Source: Paratinospora sagittata
Taxonomy: Eukaryota; Streptophyta; Magnoliopsida; Ranunculales; Menispermaceae
Assembly: GCA_035771175.1 (NCBI GenBank)
Contig: CM069602.1
Coordinates: 6,390,001 to 6,454,000 of the forward strand
DNA: 64,000 bases
Direction of reading: 5' to 3'
Part shown: positions 11,492 to 23,900 of the stretch, in pieces
Numbering within the stretch: the first letter of the stretch is position 1
Layout of the letters: the number at the start of each line of letters is the position of its first letter
Position numbers and translations under genes: made by a program
Notes under the pieces: generated by a model
Databases searched by the model: none
Seen by the model: only the letters and a program-made list of their open reading frames with translations
What the model was told of the DNA's origin: nothing

Positions 11492-12947
11492 AAGGTGAAC
11501 CACAATCCTATGATGAAGTTGTTGATGATGAGCACAAAACTGAATGGTTAAAAGCAATGCAGGAATAGATGAACTCCTTGCATAAGAGTCACACTTACAG
11601 TTTGGTTGAGAAACCAAAAGGTCAAAAAGTGTTACAGAATAAATGGGTCTTCAAGATCAAAACTAAAGACAATAACTCACAGCCAAGGGACAAGGCTAAA
11701 TTGGTTGTGAAGGGATTTGAACAAAGAAAAGGCATTGACTTCGAAGAAATTTTCTCACCGGTGGTAAAGATGTTGTCAATACGTGTTGTATTGGCCTTAG
11801 TTGCAAGATTGGATCTAGAAATTAAACAACTAGATGTCCTTTTTTCATGGCAACCTAGAGGAAGATGTCTACATGAAGCAACCTGAAGGTTTCGAAGTCA
11901 AAGGTAAAGAACACTTGGTTTGCAAATTAAAGAAAAGCCTATATGGGTTGAAACAGACCCTAAGGCAGTGGTACAAGAAGTTCGAATCATTCATGACAAG
12001 TCATGGGTACCAAAGAACCACCTAAGATCATTGTGTGTTTGTCTAAAAATTCTCCGATGATGATTTTATTATACTCTTATTATATGTAGATGATATATTA
12101 ATTGTTGGACGTGACACTAACAAAATTGTCTGGTTAAAGAGTGAGTTGAACAAGTCTTTTGATATGAAGGATTTGGGTAAAGCTCAGAGAATCCTCGATA
12201 TGCATATCTCTCGTGATAGGAAAGCCAAAAAGCTATGGTTATCACAACAAAGGTACATTGAGAAAGTACTCCAAAGGTTTAACATGGACAAGGCAAAACT
12301 AGTTAGTTGTCCACTTGCCAGTCACTTCAAGCTCAGTTATGATCAGTGTCCTTCTACAGACAGTGAGAAGGAAGAGATGAAGAAAACTCCCTATGCTTCA
12401 GCAGTTGGGAGTTTGATGTATGCCATGGTGTGTACAAGGCCTGACATTGCATACGCAGTTGGTGTAGTCAGCAGATTCCTTGCCAATCCTGGTAGGGAAC
12501 ACTGGACAGCAGTCAAGTGGATTTTCTGATATCGTAGAGGTTCTTCTAAGACAAAGCTATGTTTTGGAATCAATGTTGAAGGGCTACACAGATGCAGATT
12601 ATGCTAGAGACGTAGATTCCAAGAAGTCTATATCTAGATATCTATTTACTCTAGCAGGGGGAGCGTTGTCTTGGCAGTCAAAGTTGCAGAAGTGCATGAC
12701 TCTATCTACTACAGAAGCAGAGTATATAGTTGTTACTGAAAGCTGTAAGGAAATGTTGTTGATAAAGAAGTTTCTTCAGGAATTAGAACAGAAACAAGAT
12801 AAGTTTGTTGTTTTCTATGATAGCCAAAGTGCAATCCATCTCAGCAAGAATCCAAGTTTTCACTCTAAGTTCAAACATATCAGTGTAAGGTATCACTGGA
12901 TTAGAGATGAATTTGAAGAGAAGCAGCTACAACTAGAGAAGATCCAT
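11492..12947 (+). pseudogene. copia reverse transcriptase and RNase H, disrupted
   Basis: Reverse transcriptase segments appear in order: KWVFKIK, KGFEQRKGIDFEEIFSPVV, then in a shifted frame GNLEEDVYMKQPEGF and KKSLYGLKQ, and the catalytic LLYVDDILIVG near 12080. RNase H follows, with YTDADYARDVDSKKS, LSWQSKLQ, STTEAEY and YDSQSAIHLSKNP. A TAG lies at 11566-11568, a frameshift near 11835, further stops near 12025 and 12045, and another frame break near 12528. It ends at 12947, where LTR copy 4 begins. Confidence 0.92.
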
Positions 12948-15440
12948 TGTAACACTCCGTAGTGTTAATTAAATACATACGTTGATTTATGCGTATATCG
13001 AGATGTATAATACGCATATTTTATATGTATGAGCCAAATATATGTCTGTATGAAAATATATGCTATATTTAAGGAGTATAAATAAATAAATAAAATTATA
13101 AAATGAATAATATAAGTTTAATTAGGTGAATAGTTGAATGAATTAAAGTTAAATGATTTAATGAAATAAATAATATGATAAGAGAGTTGGTTTATTAAAT
13201 GAAGATGATATATATGGGATCATCCTGTATGGGTGCTTACAAGTTAAAAATGGAGTTGAGTTAAATTGATTAATTTATGGGGTGAGTTGGTTAACTATTG
13301 AGCATGAGATGTATGGGATCATCATTTCAATATTTATCTCATTTCAACCTCTCTCTCATTTTTATCTCTCTCTCTAACTTCCCAACGTAGCAAAGAAAAA
13401 AAGAAAACGGAAGGAAAGCAAAAAATAAAGTGTGCAATCTTCGCCGAATCGGGACCTACGGTAATTATTTTTCACTCCATTTCTTCGTGAAATTGATATC
13501 TAAGCTAGATGTAACGTTTCTTTTGGAGTAATTTTTGCTATGAGAGTTGTTTTACAGCATTTTCAAAAATTAGGATTTTGACCCAACTTGAATGAAAATC
13601 CGCTATGAAGGTTGGAAAACACTTCTTAGGCTGTAGGAACCCTAAATATATGGTTAAATTGAATTTAAATGTTAGTTTGTAATTTTTATAGCTATTAGAC
13701 GTTAAATTTGATACCTAATTTCTTTGGAACCCGTAGATTTGATATTTGAACCCTTTGAAGCTCTATTAAAACCCAATGAAACTCCGGTTTGAGACTGTAA
13801 AAAGATAGATCTATTGATTCCGGACATTTTGATGTTAAGATCATGATTTTTGGATATGATTTGATATTTTTAGTAACTAAATATAAAGTTTTGGTGAGTA
13901 AAATTGATCTTGGATGCCTCTGCGAACATGTAAAACCTCAATAATTTACCTGTTGAAGGTAGTAGAATGGTAGCATGATTGATCTTACACGTATCAATGT
14001 GAACCGAATAATTTTAAGAATGTTCTATATTTTTAATAAAATTAATATATGTTTCCAGTAGAAAACTAAAATTAAGAACTAATGGAAATATGATGTGAAA
14101 ATCTATTTTCACTGTTTCTTCTTATGGAAACATCTAGATTGATCGTAGTATGACTAGTTGATTATAATGATCAAGTATGACTTGAATTTCATATTTGTAG
14201 TGTTTGCAATTGGGGATTAGATATATTGGTGATTGATCTATGTAGAACATTGATGCAAGTGAGTTTGGTGATCAATTTTGCTGGATAAAAAAGTGTACAT
14301 TGTCCTAGGAACATCGGTTAACCACTGTGAGTATATTTTTTTATTTTGGTTCTTGTATGACATTCTATATATATGAAATGTTTGAATTTAAGCATGTTAT
14401 GTATATACTATTATCTTGTGTTTTGACTTGCATTCATAAATGATTTTAGCATGTGGAGCATAGAATATATTGTCATTTCGTTAGGAATTAGCCCCGGATG
14501 AGGTTTTGCACAACCTCATTGACAGTAGGACTATCTTGACAAGGATTGGAGATCCTTGAAATAACTGTAGAATTGAGTAATGTGACGTCTTGACGTAGGC
14601 TCCCTATCGGTGCATAATAGGGAGTTCGTCCTCGCTCCATTACAAAAAAATGAGGGAGATGGTTGTTTTATGAGGAAAACTTGCATTGTTTTATTTAAAT
14701 TCATGAAAAATATATTGTTGGCATGTATGAATTATTTGCTAAATGGTGCATATGTGTTTGATAAATGTTTTAATTGCTTTGAAATGTCATATTTTCCTAA
14801 ATGTATATGATTGTCATATGAAGAACTATATTCATTGAGTCGTTGTTTGCTCACTCTATTTCATCCACTCTTTCAGGTCAAGACTCAAAGGAAAATGGAA
14901 GGATTAAAGAGTGACTGTCACGTGATTTAGAGCCTCGACTTTTGATGTATGTATTCATTGAAGAAAATGGTTACTGTTGTTTCTATATATATATTTATAT
15001 TTATCATATACACTATATATGTACTATCATCTAGATGGATTGCTTGGGGGAAAAAGAATTATAGATGACTATTTTGGGTTTACGAGATAGGTGGCTATGA
15101 TATATATATATTTACATGTAGCAATCGTGGATGATATGGTTTGATCAATGCATGTATTTGAATATTTTGGGATATTTTAATACTTGTGACATGGGAATTA
15201 TTATTTATTTTGGAATGAATGGATGATTATATCTATATAGATATAATTTGATTTGTGGTATACTAGAAAAATTGTGATATGTTCATGTTATGGGAAGATG
15301 CCGCTGAAATTTCTTAAAATTTTGAAAATAGTTGTGAGTGTTCTTTGAGGCTGACAGTATATTATATATTGTATAAGGGTATGCACAGTATATAGTATAT
15401 TGTGTCGGTCATGACGTCAGCCTACGTCAGGGATGTTTGA
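12948..15440 (-). mobile_element. LTR-like insertion 4, opposite orientation (~2.5 kb)
   Basis: Read on the plus strand it starts TGTAACAC, the reverse complement of the family's 3' end. It finishes with the reverse of the family's head: GACGTCAGCCTACGTCAGGG near 15413-15432, followed by a decayed terminus. The 5-bp duplication is not perfect: CCAT is shared (12944-12947 and 15441-15444), and a small deletion at the right junction would explain this. The right flank resumes the copia frame. The right boundary is uncertain by a few bases. Confidence 0.82.
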
Positions 15441-15554
15441 CCATAATGGTGCAAATATGATAACTAAGGCGTTGCCAAAAGGAAAACATGGAGTATGTTG
15501 CAGAATTGCATGTCTAAGCGCGGTGAATCCCACCCTATGATCGGAGAGGGAGTT
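15441..15554 (+). pseudogene. C-terminal tail of copia polyprotein and polypurine tract
   Basis: After LTR 4 the frame reads NGANMITKALPKGK, the conserved copia C-terminal phrase (usually ...ADMLTKALP). The purine run GGAGAGGGAG at 15543-15552 just before the LTR is the polypurine tract. Confidence 0.8.
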
Positions 15555-16091
15555 TGCTGGTTTCCTCACCATATTGGTGGGATGACATATGGGACCCACC
15601 CACCCGAAAGAAAATGGCGTCGAAAGCCTTTAAATATATATATAATTATGAAAATACCCCTGAATATTCCTATAAAATGTTTGATTTTCAGTTCAAATCA
15701 TCCAGAAGAATTAAGTTTCTTGTATATCTCTCTAGGAATTCTAATATTAAGATAAAGAAATAGAAAAGTGTAGCGGTGCTTGTGAAGATAATCTACAGCG
15801 TTAAGTGAATTTTATTAGATCTCTTAAGATCTAGTGTAGTAATATTCTCTACTTGTTATTTATCTAATTGTAGACAGCTTGTTTATCCTCTAAGTTTATG
15901 AAGTATTGTGTAACTCATTATTTAATAGTGAAAGTTTTTCTGAACTAGTATCTCATAATTTTTTATCTTTTATTTTGAAAGAGTTTTTCATGTTAAAATT
16001 ATTGTCTTTTTTTTGTGTGAGTTATATATTTAATGTTTTATTAATTTATCGTATAGTAAAAATAAAAAAAAAATTATTTGTCATAATTTTA
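15555..16091 (+). repeat. 3' LTR of the copia element
   Basis: It begins TGCTGGTTTCCTCACC right after the polypurine tract and carries TTTAAATATATATA (about 15630) as a possible TATA box. Its last 90 bases match the 5' LTR remnant. The terminal TTCAACA seen in the left copy is missing, so the right end is slightly eroded. Confidence 0.75.
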
Positions 16092-16603
16092 GGCCTGCAT
16101 GGCGCAAAGAGTACATCTTGTTCTCTGCATATAGGTTGTAATTATTTATTACACACACATATTTATAATACGTATTGTTTCTTTTTCATATAAAATAAAA
16201 ATAAAAAATAAAAAGAAAAAGAAAAGGACCAACTAAACGTGTTTTCGCCTTTTTGAATTTTTGATACAAAATCGCTAACAAAACAGGCCCACGTCGTTTA
16301 AGAACAATTCTACGCACATTCAAGATCTGAAAATGTCGTTTTAACTTTTAAGAGTTACAATCGTATTTGACTTTTTCTTTTTCTTTTTCTGTTTTTTTTA
16401 TGGCTGTTAAAATTAATCACCCACCATTTATTCTCTACTTACCCACCACCTACTCTCAAAACTCACCATAAAATTTAACTATGGGTGGACAGAAAATAAC
16501 TGGTGGATGATTTAGCAGCCACCTTTTTTTTTATTTTTTTTTTTGAGTTGTCTTAGTTGATAAGGAAAAGACTAGACCGTCATAGCGTATTGTGGACACA
16601 AAG
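16092..16603. other. Intergenic stretch between copia and MITE
   Basis: AT-rich sequence with A- and T-runs near 16190-16220 and 16525-16545. No gene or repeat boundary is recognised. Confidence 0.5.
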
Positions 16604-17190
16604 TAAGGGTGTCAGTGGATTAGTTCAAACCACGGAATCGAATCGAACCGTTGCATTCGATTCAATTTACGAATTAAGGTCTTACAAACCGATCCTAAAC
16701 CGAATTCGATTTGATAGTTTTTTTTTTGTACTTTATTTAATTTTATTTAAGAAATAAAATATAAATTAATTATAATAAATAATGATATCATTATTGCATA
16801 TATGTTAAATAATAAATACTTTAATGTAAATTTTAAATTTTAAAATTATCATTTGATGTTATTATACTATGTATGTTAAATATTTCTATAAGGGTGTTGA
16901 TGCAAGATGATATATTAATACATATGTTAATGAAATATTTTTTTTTTGTAACATTACATGATTATGTTGTATTATTTATAATATGTTTCTTTTAATTTAA
17001 AAATATATATTTTACACGTTAAAAAATGTAAATCGATCAATCCAAACCCAATTAATTTGGTTCGAATCGATTTGATTTAAAGGGTATAATCGATTCTGTT
17101 TCGATTTACAAAAAATCAAATTGATGCACATCAGTTCGGTTAACCGTTTGAGGTCTAAACCTATCCAAATCGAATCGATAACACCCTAGC
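16604..17190. mobile_element. hAT-type MITE (587 bp)
   Basis: The flanking octamer ACACAAAG at 16596-16603 is repeated exactly at 17191-17198, the 8-bp target duplication typical of hAT transposons. Ends are inverted: TAAGGGTGTC on the left and, reversed, GCTAGGGTGTT on the right, close to the plant hAT consensus with GGGTGT. Subterminal parts rich in AATCGAATCGAACC and CGAATCGAT are also inverted. There is no transposase, so it is non-autonomous. It lies about 250 bp beyond the 3' end of the second UGT74 gene. Confidence 0.88.
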
Positions 17191-17441
17191 ACACAAAGGG
17201 CAACGGAAGAACTCAAATAGCCCAACATGAAGTCAAAAGTTTATTTAAACATATATAGTCCATAGCGCAATTGTCACCAAGGAACAACTGCTGCTAAAGT
17301 CAATTCCATTATAAGGTAGTGATTCTCTTGGGCATCAGACCAAATAGAGAATAACACTCACGTCATAATAACCTTTTCTCAAGTGTGCAAAAACATATGT
17401 TCACATTTCACTAAAAAGAGTATAAATTCTTACTCAAACTC

Positions 17442-19282
17442 CTAGTTCAACAACTTCCTCACAAATTCATTAATGTTCTTATCAGAGCTCCCACCTTCAC
17501 TAATTGCCTCCTTGGCCAATTCACTCCATTTTCTAGCACTCCTCTTCAAATCTTGGCTCCCCATTACTTCCACAATGCACTTGCCAAGTTCATCCCTTCT
17601 CACAATCCCCTTCTCATCCACCTTTGCTCTTGCTCCCACCTCCCACACATCTTCAATAAACTTAGCATTAGTTGGCTGATCAGTCCATTGTGGCATTGCC
17701 ACCATCGGCACGCCCAAGCTCAATGCTTCCAGCGTCGAGTTCCAGCCACAATGCGTCACAAAACACCCAACCACCTCCTGCGCGAGCACCTCCAATTGGT
17801 TGCACCATGGCACTAACAACCCTTTCTCTCTTGTTGAGTCTAAGAAATGCTTTGGAAGTTTGTGATGTTCAGAGTCTCTTAACACCCAGATGAAATCATG
17901 GTTGCTTCTGATCAGTCCCTCGGCAATCTCTTCGATCTGCACGGTTCCTACTTCTGCCATGCTTCCAAAGGATACATATACTACTGACATGGGTGGCTTG
18001 CTCCTTAGCCATTTCAAGCATTGGTCGCTGTTTGGGTTCCAGAGATTGGCTCCATAGCTTGTGTCTTCCTTAATTCTTTTATCAAGATATGCTGATGGTA
18101 CCATTGGCCCGATCATTGTCACTGACCAGTGTGCTGACATCTCCTCTCCAACCTTGATCAAATGGGTGCATGTTTGAAGTAATTAGTAATTCCAAGGAAA
18201 AAGACAATGAGCTGCAGTTAGTTTGTGATTCAGAAACAGGGAAGAAGTTTAAAAAGTGAAAAAATTAGAAAATAACATTCTATTTCAAAGTAAAATCTCA
18301 AAAATTATTTTCCAATTTAAACAACTAAACACATATGTATATCGTGCTTTCAAACTGTATCGATTCACAACGATGGCACATATGGGACCTGGAAGGGAAC
18401 TGGACATAAAGGAACAGAGAGACCAAGGGAAACCAACTAATGCAGCTACCCACCTACCCCTACACGCATGCAATTGGGTGCAGAATAACACTCCTTATTT
18501 AATTTAGTTTCAACTACATCAAATTATCCATTTCTCAATGAAGGGTGACTAACTCTAGGCCCTATGACCTAACAACTGAAACGAAAGAAAAATAAATAAA
18601 TAAAACTCACTTGGCTTTCAAGATGTTGAAAGGTATTTGCAAAAACCCAATCAGCAGACTCAAAATTGGAGAACTGATCCATGATTACTCTCAAATAAGC
18701 AGGATAGGCTCCCGGCGACACCAGAAAACTCGGAAACTCGGAGAACCTTAACGGAGGAAGCCCCGGCACCGGCACGCACACTTGTTGATCCTCCGGCGCA
18801 ATAGCCAAGAGGCCACGATTGACGCGCCAGAACATGGAACACACGGCAGCTGAGTTCGTCAAGAACGAAGCTCCAAACACACCGTGTTGTCTCGCCACAT
18901 CGAGAGCCCATGGGAGGAACGAGTCGTAAACGAGGCAACTCACCGGAGAACCCGAAGCCCGGAGCTTGGAAATCAGCTGGGAAAGTGTGGCGGAACCGAT
19001 TTTCTTGTATGACTCAACGTAGGTGTCTGCATCGGGGGCTTTGACGAACCCACCATCGTCGAATCCGTCGGAGATGGGTTCAACCGATATTCCCGTGGCG
19101 TTGATGGAGTTGAGAGTGTAGTGGGTAGTAGCTATGGTGGATTTGAGACCTTTGGAAGCGAGTCGCTTTGCCAATTGGAGAAGAGGGTTTATGTGGCCTT
19201 GACTGGGATACGGAAGCACCAGTACATGGCCTCTGCCAAATGCTTGTTGCCGCTGCTGCTCTGCTTCCATCAATACCGTCAA
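17442..19282 (-). CDS. UDP-glycosyltransferase, UGT74-like (complete)
   Basis: Two exons: 19282-18611 (224 codons, ends CAA before GTGAGT) and 18152-17442 (acceptor ATCAAG, 236 codons plus TAG). The product of about 460 residues is normal for UGT74. Catalytic His is residue 30 in SQGHINPLLQ and the Asp partner is residue 120 in VYDSFLPWALD. The PSPG box is complete, from WCNQLEV through HCGWNSTLEALSLGVP to the final WTDQ. Its Gln terminus favours UDP-glucose. A second in-frame Met four residues in (MEAEQQ) is an alternative start. There is no signal peptide, so a cytosolic enzyme is expected. It shares intron position and phase with the paralogue at 1-1408 and has the same orientation, as expected for a tandem duplicate. 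The acceptor substrate is unknown. Confidence 0.96.
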
Positions 19283-19363
19283 TACCAGAGTTGAGTTTAT
19301 TGTGTTCAGAGGAGCCGCTATGGAATTTGGAGGCCTCTGTGTTTATCATTAATTTACAAGTAT

Positions 19364-19373
19364 TAATTTATAA
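19364..19373 (-). promoter_or_regulatory. Possible TATA box of the second UGT74 gene
   Basis: On the minus strand it reads TTATAAATTA, about 80 bp upstream of the first ATG (19282). Other AT-rich strings occur nearby, so the assignment is tentative. Confidence 0.4.
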
Positions 19374-20920
19374 CTTTGTTATTATCTTAGTGAAAGTGAT
19401 TGAAGAATCATGGCTAAAGGTTATTGGCTTGTATTACTATCTTAGTCAAAGTGATTGAAGAAAAGTCGCTCATGTTATTTGACCCTATTTTGTGCAGCAT
19501 TTGCAAAAGCTTTTAAAAAAAAAATTGCTTTTGGAAAAAGCTAGTTTTACTCTGCTTCTTCTAAATGCGAGAAAATGATTTTTTTCAGTTAAAAAAATAA
19601 TTTTTACAACCGCAATTTTGTTAAAAGCCATTTTGAAAAAACTCCAACAAACGGAACCATTGTTAGGATCGATGATGGTATTGATAAGTTGTGATTCAAG
19701 AAAAATTTGGAAATGATTGACCTGACTTACCCAAACAATTCAATTAACTTAATAGTTATATTCTACATAATAAATTACCATTATGATCACATTTAACTTC
19801 AAATCAATTAAAATTTAAGAAGGATATGTCCATACATTTCTATGGTATTTGCAACATTGGATTATCACATATACACAAATTATTACCGTTTAATAAATCA
19901 AAGATAAGGTCAGTCTTAATTATTAGTATAGGGAACGAGGCCTAACAACGGTCCCCCGATAAAAGCTCAACAACTCTTCACCTTGTATAAGCTAAAGGAT
20001 TTTGAATCCTCCCTCTTAAGAGGACAAGTAAATGCCTAATCGGGTAAGCTACACTTAAAGTTATTCCTTTCTAAAACCTACAATGCAGGAGCCTCGACAT
20101 GCATCATTTTAGGTTTTAAAATTTATGAATATTGTTATATAATCAAAACCTAAACCAACTCAACTATGATCACTTTGAATGGCCTTTGGAAAAAACTTAT
20201 TCATAAGTTTCGTCTTTCATTCCTACATGTAATAAGATAAACAACATTCCCGCAATCATAGCATCTAAGATTTAATAATCATAATTTATGATCATTAATA
20301 GTAACAGTTTGTCCTTTCCCAAATTCAGAGTATTGAAACAATTGCCTTGGGTTCCAAAAGAATTACAAGATTTTTCAGTGTTTGAAAAACAATAATTTTC
20401 ATGGTTGGGCAATATTTTCTCCCAAAGCTTTGGATGAGAAGGAAATTTGGGACACTTGGAGTAAGGAATGAAATGATTCTAGAGAAAGTCACAGATGGGA
20501 ACTCCCAGGTAATTAAATAAAAGAAAGGCCGCTGAGTTGGTTTAATTATGTAAGATAATAGTGGAGCTATCGTCACCAAGAACAAATGAAATGTTGCATG
20601 GAAGAAACTGTTCCAAAGGGTGCTTTATTTGATAGAACATAAAAATCTACACAGCAGACAGGTATAGCCTACCATTATTCAAGCTTCAACTGATGCATTG
20701 CAGAGCCTGCATCTTGCCCCTGTTCTATTCAGAGAAGAGCAACCACATTTTTGAACATGTTACCTATGATACAATGTGACTTGCACTTCACAAGTAAACA
20801 GAATCAAGATATCTTTTAACAAAAAAAACTATATTTAGATATTATACAGCCTCCACAGCTAAAGCTGACGGCTCCACACAACTGCTAATGAAATCAAAAT
20901 GTGCAGCTTCCTATTTTACA
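19374..20920. other. Intergenic: UGT74 promoter side and CBP60 3' side
   Basis: No gene is supported. 19490-19650 holds runs of A and T with repeated GCTTTT/AAAAGC strings, looking like an old short repeat. The 3' untranslated part of CBP60 should lie just below 20921 on the minus strand; its end cannot be fixed. Confidence 0.5.
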
Positions 20921-23900
20921 TCACCGCCCCACAACTATTCTCCTCCTTGAAGCCACAATCCTCTTAATTGAGAATCTCCATCTGAGCAGGCTATATAGTA
21001 TATTCCATCTCGTATTAGCTTTACCAATAGCCGCTGATCGGGCAGAACGGGGAATGAAGCTACTCACAGCAGCCTGCAGATCTGCCTGTGATTCCAAAAG
21101 GAGGTCCTGAGATTGGAGGGGTGTTTCCGGATCAAAATATTGAAGCCGTTCTTCACCATGTAAGGATTGAGCAATGGATGTATCTGAGATTGAAGTGATG
21201 ACTTGGCAAGGCTGGCCATATCTAAGGTCCAGGCTTTCAATATCTTGCAAGGCATAATTATCCAAGCTCCTTGTACCTCCCAAGGATAATATCGATGACA
21301 TGATATCTGAGGATGAACCACTTGATTGGGGAAAAGCATATTCACCTGGCTTCTGAGGAAATGGGAACTTACTACCAAAGGAACTTCCTGATGCAGTTGA
21401 TTGAGAAGGAAAAGAACCAGCAGTCGAGTTTGAAAAGCCATCTAGAATGCCTTCGTTGTCGCAAGAAATCACTTCATCCCAGTGTTCATATGCAATTTTC
21501 ACCAGCTTTTGGGCTTCATCCTAGTAAACCAATTCATAAAGGATTAGATGCAGTTGGTAGTGATCGAGCAAAAATCACAAGAAATAAAAATACCTTATCG
21601 GCTTCTGAAAGCTCAACAATGGAAAGGTATTGCCCTCCAGAAAGGAGTCCCATAGCTTGACCAACTACATTGAAAACCACGCCGGCCCTCTGCTGAGCAC
21701 CAGATGGGGAATACAGATGCATCCGGTAATCAAGTGTACATGTCCGCGCATGATCCACGGTGATTTCCCACATCTTAGCCGACATACCGGAGCCTAGGAT
21801 CTGAAAGTTTTCAGATTAACAAATAATAGTCATTGTCCATATAAAAGAGGTAAGGGCATTTCAGCAGGTATTTAGCCCTTCTCCTTAGCAAAATCAGCAG
21901 TTTCATAATACATAGATAAAGGTCATTCCCAGTACTTAATCCCACCAATGCAGGGTTCTGAGCAAGTGGAGATGGGATATAGTACTATGCATTTCTACAT
22001 TTTTCACAAAGTGACCATCCTCAGGAATCAATCCATGCATACCATGCTTGTCAACTCAAGAATTCTACCATTGCAAGCTATGTTACTCAGACCCTTTACT
22101 TTAGCCCGACGTACCCGTGTCCGACACTTCATGATACGACGTGGGTATGGGATATGTGTCCGACACTTTAGATTTTAGAATATTACTATGTAGATTCTCT
22201 AATGGAAAGAAAAGAAAGCATGAATGAAAATAATGACTAATAGGTAAAATTCACTTAAGTGGGAGAACAAGACGGACAATAAATGAGTGAAAAGAAGAAA
22301 AAAAAAGGAAAAAACAACATATAATGTCTAAAATTTGAAAATGAACAAGTCGGACCTCTAGATATATACCCGTATCCGACACCCATACCTGAGTCTAGGT
22401 AACAAATGATCTTCAACATAAATATAAAGCTGCTGGAAATCATTTTTACAGAACCCAATATTGACAAGAGGCTGGTCTCACACATAACTGTAATCTAGAC
22501 TAGTAGATGAATTATCATTTCTAACATGTTAAAAGCCAAAATCTACTAGCCTTGTTTCTATCAGAAAGCCATATGACCCAGTAATTTTGGGACTGAACAG
22601 TTCATAAGATGCCTAAAGCCTTTAGCTAGAATCAATCGGAAGTTAATGGAATGAACCTCTTCTCACCAAAGAAACCCAAGGTTCCACTCCAACTGCAAAA
22701 ATAGGTAAATCATATCTTTGCCGAAAGCCAAACCACCATATTATAAGGAGAGAGACTTGGGTTTTGAGAATGAGAATCATAAAAAATAAAAAATAAAAAA
22801 TCTTTTCATGAAACAGTGATACCACTATGATAGAGACAGCATCAAAGGATTACTCACTGTTTTATGTGGTGAAAAATATAATAAGAATCAGCAGAGTATT
22901 ACATTTCGGAGCCTTGGAGCGTCCACATAGAGCAGTGTCAGAAAATCCTTCACAGTGTCGATTTTCTCCTTACTAAGACGCTTATGGAAAGCACCGTCTT
23001 TCCCAATCTTTTCTAGGCGCCATACTTCATCAACCAAAGATGGAGGATAGTGCTTTTTGTACACTGCAAACACAAACTGAATAATGAGTACCCTGTTTTT
23101 CATTGTGTAAACTTCAAACTGCTTATTAATTTGTCCACGAAGGCACATAAAACTCACAGAAAGGGAATGTTTAGATTATATTTCTTTCAGATGAACCCAA
23201 CTTTGAGATACAATTACCAGTATTTCAACTCATAAAATCATAGAAATTGCAACAATTAAAAAAAAAAGTCAAATGCTCCATCCAGCAATGGTAGGAAGAT
23301 AAATGCTAAGAAGGAAAACCCCACTTTCCAAGATAAATTTAGGCTAAACAAAAGAAATCTAATAAGACAAAGATCCGCTGAATAATAACATCACTCTATA
23401 ACAGCGAAGTAGAAACCATGACAAAATAAAAGTGAATCACAGCTTAGAAGGAAAATTGATTCCTCTTTGTTCCCAATCCCAAATGAGATTCCCAGCCAAT
23501 TGAAGTAGGACAAAAATTATAAGAAACAAAAAAAAACACAATTCCAACAAAAATACTTGGTGTACATGGAAGAACATTAACTCCTTCAGAAAATCCTTGA
23601 ACCCATCAGTATGCAATGCAGTTTTGAACAAACATAAGTGAAGAGATGTTTTAGTTAATTAAATAGCTTCAGGAAAGTGTTTACTCACCACTCAACTTCA
23701 ATAGAATCATCAGTATTGGAAAAAATAATAATAATATAACAAAAAAAAGTGGTACGGAGAGAAGTTAGAATTTTGAACAGATCAGATCCTAATTCACATT
23801 TTCAGTAGAACTACAGTAGAAAAAGAGAAGGGTCATTTTTTGCCCATCTTTAGATGCCTACACATCCCAACATGCCCATCTTTAGAACTATCTCATTGAG

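Larger units (their letters stand above)
2495..16091 (+). mobile_element. Ty1/copia retrotransposon (Tork/TNT1-like), decayed, split by four insertions
   Basis: Parts appear in copia order: a 5' LTR remnant, an initiator-Met primer site, gag with a zinc knuckle, protease, integrase, reverse transcriptase, RNase H, a polypurine tract and a 3' LTR. With the four large insertions removed the internal region is about 4.1 kb, normal for copia. Integrase before reverse transcriptase identifies copia rather than gypsy. Wording around the integrase zinc finger (LWHKRLGHISKKGLQ, GKQHRVSFH) resembles the TNT1/Tork lineage. The element is dead: it has stop codons, frameshifts, insertions and a truncated 5' LTR. 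It lies between two UGT74 paralogues on the opposite strand. Confidence 0.93.

Noticed and set aside
19920..20100. Possible repeat shared with 55070-55260 (CCTTGTATAAGCTAA against CCTCGTATAAGGTAA)
   Set aside because: The match is short and neither order nor ends agree between the two places.
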